From a bacterium (GTDB taxonomy: Bacteria > UBP14 > UBA6098 > B30-G16): a stretch of DNA of 6,432 bases. Of the stretch, positions 1 to 6,410 are shown piece after piece (positions within the stretch are counted from its first letter, which is position 1; each line of letters starts with the position of its first letter). Made by a program: the position numbers and the translations under genes. The stretch spans positions 1-6,432 of the forward strand of contig JALTEE010000371.1 in NCBI GenBank assembly GCA_027007865.1, read 5' to 3'. Under the pieces are notes generated by a model. It was not told the origin of the DNA, did not search any database, and was given only the letters and a program-made list of their open reading frames with translations.

Positions 1-4
1 GAAC

Positions 5-33
5 TTATTATTAACCAAACTTTTTCGTATAAT
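5..33 (+). promoter_or_regulatory. Possible promoter for the operon (weak)
   Basis: A perfect TATAAT lies at 28-33. The hexamer 17 bases upstream, TTATTA at 5-10, matches the -35 consensus at only three of six positions, and there is no extended -10 TG. It is the best -10 box in the AT-rich leader, and its predicted start near position 40 would give a 5' leader of about 100 bases for the first gene. Because the region is so AT-rich, a TATAAT by chance is quite possible. The sigma factor preference of the organism is unknown. Confidence 0.3.
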
Positions 34-42
34 AATCCGATT

Positions 43-57
43 GCATTTCCAAAATGC
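43..57. promoter_or_regulatory. Short perfect inverted repeat, operator or weak terminator
   Basis: GCATTT (43-48) and AAATGC (52-57) form a perfect 6-bp inverted repeat around a 3-base centre. It sits just downstream of the TATAAT at 28-33, where a repressor operator would overlap the start of transcription. A T-rich tract (58-67) follows, so it could also be a weak intrinsic terminator of an upstream gene. The stem has only two G:C pairs, which makes it a poor terminator. Arms this short are expected by chance in AT-rich DNA. Confidence 0.2.
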
Positions 58-85
58 TTGATTTTTTATTATAAGAAACATTATT

Positions 86-105
86 TACAAAATCTATGCT
101 TTGTA
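86..105. promoter_or_regulatory. 20-bp interrupted palindrome upstream of the first gene
   Basis: TACAAA (86-91) and TTTGTA (100-105) are exact reverse complements separated by 8 bases. The 20-bp element ends 32 bases before the first start codon. Its size and symmetry suit a dimeric repressor such as a TetR- or FadR-type regulator of acyl-CoA genes, but nothing in the sequence identifies the family. No second copy was noticed in the window. A chance origin is a real alternative. Confidence 0.2.
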
Positions 106-137
106 TCATCACCTTTATCATCGCAGGTTGAGTAAAA

Positions 138-1256
138 ATGCACCAATTGCTTGTCAAAAATGAACTATTAGGCTGCATTCAGTGCGGGAGATGCACAGCA
201 GGTTGTCCTGTTTCACTCCGAACCGCGTTAAGCCCACGGAAAATCATATATCAAAACCTGCGCGAACAAAAGAAACTGCCAAAGTCGCAGGATATTTGGA
301 GTTGCACGACTTGCCGAACCTGCCAGCAGCGCTGCCCGAAAGGCGTCAGTGTTATGGATTATATAATCGGGCTGCGCAGTTATCAGGTCGAGCGCGGGAA
401 AATCGAGCCGACGGTGCGCGATGCGCTCGAAAGTATCCTCAAACACGGAAATCCCTGGGGACGAGCGCGTGAAAAACGAACCGAATGGCTCGGCGATGAA
501 AAAGTCCGTATCCTGAATGAGGGCGAAGAAACCGACATTCTGCTCTTTGTGGGATGCACACCCGCATACGACCCCGAAGTGCAAAAAAGTGCGCGAGCAT
601 TAGCGAAAATACTAAACCGTGCAGAAGTCGATTTCGCTATACTCGGAACAGCCGAATCCTGCTGCGGAAACGAAGTTAAAAGACTCGGCGAAGAAGGACT
701 TTTCGAAATGCTCGTCGAAGAAAATAGCAAACTCTTTGACAAATACAAATTCAACAGGATGATAACGATTTCGCCACATTGCTATAACACATTCAAAAAT
801 GAGTATGGGCTGAATTTCGAGGTGCTGCATTACACACAATTTTTGAAGGAACTTTTGGATGCTGGGAAACTGCAAATACCGCAAGAAACTGCTGAAAAAA
901 TCGTTTTTCACGACCCGTGTTTTTTGGGAAAACAAAACGACGAATATGATGCACCGCGCGATATATTGAAAACGCTGCTTCCCGAAAAAAACGAACTGCT
1001 CGAATTCAGCAGAAATAGGGAGCGCAGTTTATGTTGTGAAGGCGGCGGCGGAAGAATGTGGCTCGAAGTGGAATCCGACAGCCCGCGAAATGCGGAAGAA
1101 CGCGTGAAAGATGCAAGAACGCTCGGAGCGGAAATCATCGCAACGAGCTGTCCGTTTTGTTTTCTAACGCTATCGGATGCGGTGAAAACAACAAAATCGG
1201 AGGATAAAATAAAAGTGATGGATATTTGCACGATTATCGCAGAAGGAGGATTTTAA
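138..1256 (+). CDS. HdrC/HdrB-type fusion: (Fe-S)-binding oxidoreductase with two CCG domains
   Basis: A soluble electron-transfer protein of 372 residues joining an HdrC-like ferredoxin domain to an HdrB-like domain, the HdrD / GlpC / LutA type of layout. Residues 13-23 (C13, C16, C19, C23-Pro) and 56-66 (C56, C59, C62, C66-Pro) form two classic [4Fe-4S] motifs. Two CCG domains follow. The first has C140, C175-C176 and S212-x2-C215, with Ser where the terminal CxxC normally starts. The second is complete: C261, C299-C300, C338-x2-C341. In HdrB such motifs hold non-cubane [4Fe-4S] clusters, so the second domain is the likelier catalytic site. There is no signal peptide or membrane helix, unlike the membrane-anchored DUF224/EMO relatives that accept electrons from ETF. 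The start at 138 is the first ATG after an in-frame TGA (129-131), with a weak AGGT Shine-Dalgarno. It is followed after 2 bases by etfB. A link to EtfAB and HdrA is inferred from the operon; the substrate is unknown. Confidence 0.88.
   Translation: MHQLLVKNELLGCIQCGRCTAGCPVSLRTALSPRKIIYQNLREQKKLPKSQDIWSCTTCRTCQQRCPKGVSVMDYIIGLRSYQVERGKIEPTVRDALESILKHGNPWGRAREKRTEWLGDEKVRILNEGEETDILLFVGCTPAYDPEVQKSARALAKILNRAEVDFAILGTAESCCGNEVKRLGEEGLFEMLVEENSKLFDKYKFNRMITISPHCYNTFKNEYGLNFEVLHYTQFLKELLDAGKLQIPQETAEKIVFHDPCFLGKQNDEYDAPRDILKTLLPEKNELLEFSRNRERSLCCEGGGGRMWLEVESDSPRNAEERVKDARTLGAEIIATSCPFCFLTLSDAVKTTKSEDKIKVMDICTIIAEGGF
1241..1250 (+). promoter_or_regulatory. Strong ribosome binding site of etfB
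   Basis: AGAAGGAGGA lies 8 bases before the ATG at 1259 and inside the last codons of the preceding gene, so translation of the two is probably coupled. It settles the etfB start: an in-frame TTG at 1226 would add 11 basic residues (Met-His-Asp-Tyr-Arg...) that do not fit the ETF-beta N-terminus and has no such site. Confidence 0.85.
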
Positions 1257-1258
1257 TT

Positions 1259-2023
1259 ATGAACAGTATCGTTTGTATTAAACGCGTGCCCGAAACGGCT
1301 GAGGCAACATTGAAAATTGCACCCGATGGGAAAAAACTCGAAGCGGAAAATCTCGTCTTTTCACTTAACGATGCGGATAATTACGCTCTCGAACAAGCAT
1401 TGTTATTGCAGGAAGAATTCGATGGCGATGTGATAATTATCTCCGTTGGACCATCGGAAACCGATGAAATAATTCGTATGACACTTGCGAAAGGCGCAAC
1501 AAGCGCGATTAGGATTACTCCCGAAAATATCGACGAGTTAGATGCCAATGCTGTCGCATCTCTGCTGGCGGAACAGATTAAAGAACTCGATTACGATGTC
1601 GTTTTCACAGGTGCTTTCGCAAGCGACGACGCATTCAGCCAAGTAGGTTCTATGCTCGCCGAAAAACTCGAAATTCCACACATCACGATGGCAGTCGAAA
1701 TGAATTCACAGGAAGAAGAAGAGACGGAAATAACACGAGAACTCGAAGGTGGATTGACCGCTAAATATCGAATGAAATTCCCCGCGGTAATCACCGTTCA
1801 AACGGGAATGAACGAGCCGAGATACGCTTCGATTCTGGGAATAAAAAGAGCATCTCAAAAGGAAATCGAAATTATAGAGGACGCCGATGTTCCCGAAAGC
1901 AAGGTTGTCCTCGATAAAATATCGTATCCCGCCGAAGGCGAACGAGCGGAAATTTTTTCGGGAACACCGGAAGAATCGGCGCAGAAATTGGCGGAAAAAT
2001 TGAAAGAAAAAGGATTGATATAA
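1259..2023 (+). CDS. etfB: Electron transfer flavoprotein, beta subunit
   Basis: Beta subunit of ETF, which with EtfA carries electrons between flavin dehydrogenases (typically acyl-CoA dehydrogenases) and an oxidoreductase partner. The 254 residues match the family length. Family features in order: N-terminal strand and Val-Pro-Glu-Thr loop (residues 1-13); Tyr-Ala-Leu-Glu (42-45) opening the first helix; VIIISVGP (58-65); the nucleotide-binding stretch TGAFASDDAFSQVG (117-130); and the partner-recognition segment NEPRYAS (185-191), close to the NEPRYA of known ETF-beta proteins. In classical ETF the beta subunit binds AMP, and in bifurcating ETF a second FAD. I cannot tell from sequence alone which applies here. 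The ATG at 1259 is chosen for the strong upstream AGAAGGAGGA and for fit to the family. The gene is 2 bases from the Hdr-type gene and 72 bases from etfA. The order beta then alpha is the usual one. Confidence 0.96.
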   Translation: MNSIVCIKRVPETAEATLKIAPDGKKLEAENLVFSLNDADNYALEQALLLQEEFDGDVIIISVGPSETDEIIRMTLAKGATSAIRITPENIDELDANAVASLLAEQIKELDYDVVFTGAFASDDAFSQVGSMLAEKLEIPHITMAVEMNSQEEEETEITRELEGGLTAKYRMKFPAVITVQTGMNEPRYASILGIKRASQKEIEIIEDADVPESKVVLDKISYPAEGERAEIFSGTPEESAQKLAEKLKEKGLI

Positions 2024-2095
2024 CATTTTTGTAAAAGCGGCATTCCGACCGCGATAAACACGAAAAATCACATTATATAAGGTAAGAGGTGAAAA

Positions 2096-3070
2096 ATGAG
2101 CAAAGATATTTTTGCGATTATCGAACATCGGCAGGGAAAAATACAGGATGTCAGTCTCGAAATTTTGACAAAAGCGCGGCAATTGTCCGGTGAAACCGGC
2201 GGACAAACTGTTGCTGTTATTCTCGGTAGCGATGCGGACGAAATCGCTCGCTCGCTGACAACTGCCGCAGATAAAATTTTGTATGTCGAAAACGAAAAAC
2301 TCGCTCATCTGCATTCCGATTATTACCGCGAGGCGCTGTCTTCGATTATCGACGAGCGGAAACCGTTGTTGACAATCTTTGGACATACATCGGCTTCTTT
2401 CGAAATTGCGCCGTCGCTCGCTGCGCACCTCGATATTCCTATTATAACAAATTGCGTCGATTTCCACATCGACGGCGAAAAAGTAATCGCGAAAGTTCCG
2501 CTATACGGTGGGAAAATCGACAGCGAATATTCTTTCGATGTGCAGAACGGCGGAATAATTTCACTGCTGCAAGGCGCAGTAAAAGCGGAGGATGGTCAGA
2601 AATCGGGCGAAGTGGAGAAAATTTCGTTCACATTCGACAAAGATTTCGATAGTAAAGAATTTTTAGGATTTATCGAAGCGGCAGCGGGAGAAATCGACAT
2701 TACGCAGGCGGAAAAAATCGTCTCGGTCGGCAGAGGAATTAAGGATGAGGAAAACATCGCGTTAGTGAAGGATTTTGCGGAATCTATCGGCGCTGTTTTA
2801 GCCTGCTCGCGCCCTATCGTCGATGCGGGATGGCTGCCGAATGAAAGACAGGTCGGCTCGTCAGGAAAAACCGTGAAACCGAAACTTTACATCGCTCTCG
2901 GCATAAGCGGCGCATTCCAACATCTCGCAGGAATGAAAAACGCTGATACGATTATAGCGGTGAACAAAGACCCGAATGCGCCGATATTCAGCGTGGCGCA
3001 CTACGGAATTGTCGAGGATATGTTCAAGGTCATTCCGGCGCTCAAACAGAAAATCGAGGAAATGAAGTAG
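2096..3070 (+). CDS. etfA: Electron transfer flavoprotein, alpha subunit (FAD-binding)
   Basis: Alpha subunit of ETF, 324 residues, normal length, holding the electron-transferring FAD. Residues 1-190 are the ETF N-terminal fold shared with the beta subunit; residues about 198-324 are the FAD domain. The latter shows VGRGI (211-215), SRPIVDAGW (238-246), QVGSSGKTV (252-260), GISGAFQHLAG (269-279) and NKDPNAPIF (290-298), all standard FAD-contact segments. The usual QVGQTGK reads QVGSSGK; Ser for Thr keeps a hydroxyl near the flavin. There is no N-terminal ferredoxin extension, which some anaerobic EtfA proteins carry. The start ATG at 2096 has GAGGTGA at 2086-2092. The stop overlaps the Shine-Dalgarno of the following HdrA gene, suggesting coupled translation. 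The partner dehydrogenase is not in the window. The operon points to an Fe-S/flavin oxidoreductase as the other partner, not the classical ETF:quinone oxidoreductase. Confidence 0.96.
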   Translation: MSKDIFAIIEHRQGKIQDVSLEILTKARQLSGETGGQTVAVILGSDADEIARSLTTAADKILYVENEKLAHLHSDYYREALSSIIDERKPLLTIFGHTSASFEIAPSLAAHLDIPIITNCVDFHIDGEKVIAKVPLYGGKIDSEYSFDVQNGGIISLLQGAVKAEDGQKSGEVEKISFTFDKDFDSKEFLGFIEAAAGEIDITQAEKIVSVGRGIKDEENIALVKDFAESIGAVLACSRPIVDAGWLPNERQVGSSGKTVKPKLYIALGISGAFQHLAGMKNADTIIAVNKDPNAPIFSVAHYGIVEDMFKVIPALKQKIEEMK

Positions 3071-3077
3071 GGGAATT

Positions 3078-6000
3078 ATGCGGAAAATCGGCGTATTTAT
3101 ATGTCATTGCGGAGTGAATATCGCTCGAACGGTCGATGTGGAGCGTGTTGCAGAAACACTTTCCCACGAAAAGGATGTGGCATTCGCCACTCACTATCAA
3201 TATATGTGTTCCGACCCGGGACAGAACCGCATAAAGAATGCTATCAAAGAATACGGTCTCGATGGTGTGGTTGTGGGTTGCTGCACTCCAACGCTGCATA
3301 AACCGACTTTTATGAACGCTGCACAGTCGGCGGGATTGAATAAATATAATGTGGAAATCGCCAATATTCGCGAGCAGTGTTCGTGGGTTCACGATGACAG
3401 AGAAGAAGCGACGAGCAAGGCGATTTCACTCGTCCGAGGCGCAGTTGCAAAAGTTTCGCTTTCAAAACCGCTGCGTGATTTCGAAACAGACCTGAATCAC
3501 AATGCGCTCGTCATCGGTGGCGGAATCGCAGGTATGCAAGCCGCTCTCGATATCGCAGATGCGGGATACAAAGTATATCTCGTGGAGCGGGAATCGTCCG
3601 TCGGCGGAAGAATGGCGCAACTCGACAAAACATTTCCCACACTCGACTGTTCCGCCTGCATCCTTACGCCAAAAACCGTCGCAGTATCGCAGCATAAAAA
3701 TATAGAACTGCTCACATACTCGGAAGTCGATAGTATCGAAGGCTTTATCGGTAATTTCAAAGTTACGGTTCGTCGAAAAGCCACATTTGTTGATTGGGAC
3801 AAATGCAACGGCTGTGGTGAATGTCTGAAAGCCTGTCCGGTGCGGATTCCATCGGAATTTCAGCAATCGCTCGGTATGCGTTCCGCTATATATCGTCCTT
3901 TCCCGCAGGCAGTTCCGAACAAAGTAGTAATCGACAAGCGCCCGCTTGCGCCGTGCCGATTCGAATGTCCAGCAGGCGTGAATGTGCAGGGATATGTCGC
4001 ACTTGCATCGCAGAAAAAATTCGCAGAAGCACTCGAATTGGAGCGAAAAGACAATCCGCTCGCATCCATCTGCGGAAGAATATGTTCTCGCCCCTGCGAA
4101 TCGAAATGCAAACGCGGAGAGTTCGACGAACCGATATCGATTAGGGCAGTGAAAAGATTCATCGCTGACTACGAGGAAGAAGTTGTTCCGCCAGAATTGC
4201 CCGAACCGAAGGATAAAAGAGTGGCGATAATCGGCGCTGGACCCGCTGGATTTTCCTGTGCATACCAACTGGCGAGACAAGGATATAAGACAGTCGTTTT
4301 CGACGAGATGGAAAAACCCGGCGGGATGCTCATCGCTGGAATTCCCGAGTTCAGACTATCTCGAAAGGCGATTGAAAAGGACATAGAGTTCATAAAAAGT
4401 TGGGGAGTGGAATTCGAACTTGGCAGGAGAATAGAGTCCCCAGAAAAATTGCTCGAAGATGGCTTCGATGCGGTTTTCATCGCAACGGGCGCTCACAAGG
4501 AAAATAGACTCGGGCTCCCCGGCGAAGAGCTGGAAGGTGTGGTATATGCTATCGATTTTCTAAAGAAAATAAACTCCGGTGAACGAATAGATATCGGGGA
4601 TAATGTAATCGTTATCGGCGGTGGCAATTCTGCAATCGATGCGGCGCGTGCTGCGAAACGACTCGCTGCAGAAAGGGTCACCGTGATTTCACTTCACGAA
4701 TCTTTCTACGATATGTTCGCCTATCGCGAAGAAATCGACGAGGCGCTGGAAGAAGGAATCGAGTTCAGGTTTTTATCTATGCCTGTTCGTTTTGTCGGCG
4801 AAGGGGGAAAACTGACGGGCGTGGAGTTTGTTAGCGTAAAACTGGGTGAATACAGCGAAAGATGGCGAATGTGCGAACCGATACCCATCGAAGGTTCGCA
4901 GTTCATCGTTCCTGCCGACACCGTTCTGCTTGCAATCGGACAGCGCCCCGATTCATCGTTTATCCCAGAAAATTCGCCAATCGAAGTCGATAGACGGAGC
5001 GGGAAAATTATCGTCGATGAAATCACGCTTGCCACGAGCATCTCTGGCGTTTTCGCCGGCGGAGATGCCACAACCGGTCCTGCTTCGGCAATCGAAGCGG
5101 TTGCTGCGGGAAAAGAAGCAGCGGAATCTATTCGCAGATATTTGCAGAATATCGACCTCGCAGAAGGCAGGCCAACTCGCAAAACAAAAGTCGATGATGT
5201 GCAATTTCCGCCGCCATATAAGAAACAAAAGCGCGAACGGGAATCGTTTCTCCCCGCAGAAGAGCGCATCAAAAATTTCGATGAAGTTTCGCTCGGGCTT
5301 TCGGAAGAGCAGGTTGTCAAAGAAGCAGGTCGCTGTCTTGCCTGCGGCGGATGTGTCGAATGTGGCGAGTGCGAAAAAGTTTGCGAACCGGAGGCAATCG
5401 TTCACGATATGGTCGATAGACAAATCGAACTTAATGTTGCTGCAATCATCGTTGCGACAGGATATGACCCGTTCGACCCGCGCAAGAAGCCCGAACTCGG
5501 ATACGAGGAAAATCCCAATGTTATCACGGGATTGGAATTTGAACGCATCTTATCCCCATCGGGACCGACGGGCGGCGAAATTGTAATCGACGGGAAACAG
5601 CCGAAAAAAGTGGTTCTCGTTCACTGTGTCGGTTCGCGGGATAAAACTGTCGGCAACGAATACTGCTCTCGTGTCTGCTGTATGTATTTGATAAAACACG
5701 CGCATATGATAAAAGAAGAGTTGCCAAAAGCGCAAATCACATCGTTTTATATGGACATCCGCGCATTCGGCAAAGGATACGAGGAATTTTACGACCGTGT
5801 GCGCGACGAGGGTGTGTTTTTCCGCAGAGGGAGCGTTTCTGAAATATTTCGCCGAGGGGACAAAACCATCGTTCGCGCCGAAGATACGATTGCCGGCGAG
5901 GTCGTCGAAGAGGAAGCGGATTTAGTGATTCTCGGCACAGGCATTGTTCCGCGAGCAGATATCGACGAGATGTCGCGCAAACTACGCATCCCGCGTTCGC

Positions 6001-6410
6001 AGGATGGTTTTTTCCTTGAAGCGCATCCGAAACTGCGCCCCGTGGATACATTCAGCGACGGCATTTTTCTCGCAGGAACAGCACAAGCGCCGAGAGACAT
6101 TCCCGATACCGTCGCTCACGCAAAGGCGGCGGCATCTTCCGCACTGCACATTCTATCGCAGGATAAAATTATCGTTGCTCCTGTGGTCGCCGTGGTCGAT
6201 GCGGAGCGATGTTCGGGCTGCCGATTGTGCGAACCGATGTGCGAATACAGCGCAAACGAGTTCGACGAGGCAACTGGAATTATGTCCGTTAATCCGATAT
6301 TGTGCAAAGGTTGCGGAGCGTGCGCTACTGCTTGCCCATCATCTGCGATTCAAATCAATACTTTCAGACCCGAACAAATTTTTATGAACATCCACGCACT
6401 GTTGAAATAG
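3078..6410 (+). CDS. hdrA: HdrA-type flavoprotein with an inserted GltD/NfnB-like NAD(P)H module
   Basis: A soluble 1110-residue multi-cluster flavoprotein. Residues 1-130 are the HdrA N-terminal domain (CHCG at 9-12, C44, CCTP at 68-71, REQCSWVH at 98-105). The HdrA FAD domain follows, with GGGIAG (147-152), GGRMAQ (176-181) and FPTLDCSACILTPK (186-199), then a [4Fe-4S] motif C243-C246-C249-C253-Pro and the HdrA stretch IYRPFPQAVP (271-280). There the HdrA sequence is broken by a GltD-like module (about 288-750). HdrA resumes with a second [4Fe-4S] motif (C759, C762, C765, C769), ATGYDPFDP (793-801), CVGSRD (850-855), YCSRVCCMY (862-870) and DIPDTVAHA (1007-1015). It ends in a two-cluster ferredoxin (C1045-C1055 and C1076-C1086-Pro). 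HdrA subunits carry the FAD that bifurcates electrons in heterodisulfide reductase. Without the insert the length is about 647 residues, normal for HdrA. The start ATG at 3078 follows TAGGGGA and lies 7 bases after etfA. Family assignment is firm; the partners and direction of flow are inferred. Confidence 0.93.
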   Translation: MRKIGVFICHCGVNIARTVDVERVAETLSHEKDVAFATHYQYMCSDPGQNRIKNAIKEYGLDGVVVGCCTPTLHKPTFMNAAQSAGLNKYNVEIANIREQCSWVHDDREEATSKAISLVRGAVAKVSLSKPLRDFETDLNHNALVIGGGIAGMQAALDIADAGYKVYLVERESSVGGRMAQLDKTFPTLDCSACILTPKTVAVSQHKNIELLTYSEVDSIEGFIGNFKVTVRRKATFVDWDKCNGCGECLKACPVRIPSEFQQSLGMRSAIYRPFPQAVPNKVVIDKRPLAPCRFECPAGVNVQGYVALASQKKFAEALELERKDNPLASICGRICSRPCESKCKRGEFDEPISIRAVKRFIADYEEEVVPPELPEPKDKRVAIIGAGPAGFSCAYQLARQGYKTVVFDEMEKPGGMLIAGIPEFRLSRKAIEKDIEFIKSWGVEFELGRRIESPEKLLEDGFDAVFIATGAHKENRLGLPGEELEGVVYAIDFLKKINSGERIDIGDNVIVIGGGNSAIDAARAAKRLAAERVTVISLHESFYDMFAYREEIDEALEEGIEFRFLSMPVRFVGEGGKLTGVEFVSVKLGEYSERWRMCEPIPIEGSQFIVPADTVLLAIGQRPDSSFIPENSPIEVDRRSGKIIVDEITLATSISGVFAGGDATTGPASAIEAVAAGKEAAESIRRYLQNIDLAEGRPTRKTKVDDVQFPPPYKKQKRERESFLPAEERIKNFDEVSLGLSEEQVVKEAGRCLACGGCVECGECEKVCEPEAIVHDMVDRQIELNVAAIIVATGYDPFDPRKKPELGYEENPNVITGLEFERILSPSGPTGGEIVIDGKQPKKVVLVHCVGSRDKTVGNEYCSRVCCMYLIKHAHMIKEELPKAQITSFYMDIRAFGKGYEEFYDRVRDEGVFFRRGSVSEIFRRGDKTIVRAEDTIAGEVVEEEADLVILGTGIVPRADIDEMSRKLRIPRSQDGFFLEAHPKLRPVDTFSDGIFLAGTAQAPRDIPDTVAHAKAAASSALHILSQDKIIVAPVVAVVDAERCSGCRLCEPMCEYSANEFDEATGIMSVNPILCKGCGACATACPSSAIQINTFRPEQIFMNIHALLK
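3939..5327 (+). other. GltD/NfnB-like module embedded in the HdrA gene
   Basis: This in-frame segment (residues about 288-750 of the HdrA-type protein) is a near-complete homologue of the glutamate synthase small subunit / NfnB family. It opens with a cysteine-rich helical domain (C293-x3-C297-Pro, then C332, C336, C340, C344, each three residues apart). Next come an FAD-binding GAGPAG (386-391) with GGML (415-418), a nucleotide-binding GGGNSA (514-519), and the C-terminal flavin motif GVFAGGDATTGPASAI (657-672). In this family the first Rossmann site binds FAD and the second binds NAD(P)H. The two arginines that usually follow the second site and hold the 2'-phosphate of NADPH are absent: the strand reads VTVISLHE (534-541), ending in Glu541. 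The segment ends just before the C753/C756/C759 cluster where HdrA resumes. Boundaries are good to about 10 residues. Confidence 0.88.

Noticed and set aside
1..137. CRISPR repeats, tRNA or riboswitch in the leader
   Set aside because: No repeated spacer-repeat units, cloverleaf or GC-rich conserved core is visible; there are only short AT-rich palindromes and a 7-base direct repeat TATCATC at 104-110 and 116-122.
1226..1258. An 11-residue N-terminal extension of EtfB starting at a TTG
   Set aside because: The ATG at 1259 has a strong Shine-Dalgarno and gives the expected ETF-beta N-terminus; the extension is basic and unrelated to the family.
2037..2052. GCGG...CCGC hairpin between etfB and etfA as a terminator
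   Set aside because: The stem is only 4 bp and is not followed by a T-run; the flanking genes belong together.
3462..4280. A 272-codon open frame on the minus strand inside the HdrA-type gene, and a 253-codon one at 1706-2467
   Set aside because: Both lie wholly or largely opposite well-supported family genes, their translations resemble no family I recognise, and the biased use of TCG/CGA-containing codons tends to keep antisense frames free of stops.
3939..5327. The HdrA-type gene as two or three genes wrongly joined, or an assembly chimera
   Set aside because: The frame is open throughout, both HdrA halves resume at the expected family positions, the remaining length fits HdrA, and codon habits look the same in the insert and its flanks.
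4846..5586. A 246-codon plus-strand frame overlapping the HdrA-type gene
   Set aside because: It is an out-of-frame shadow of the GltD-like and second HdrA parts, with low-complexity Ser/Arg/Lys-rich translation and no ribosome site.
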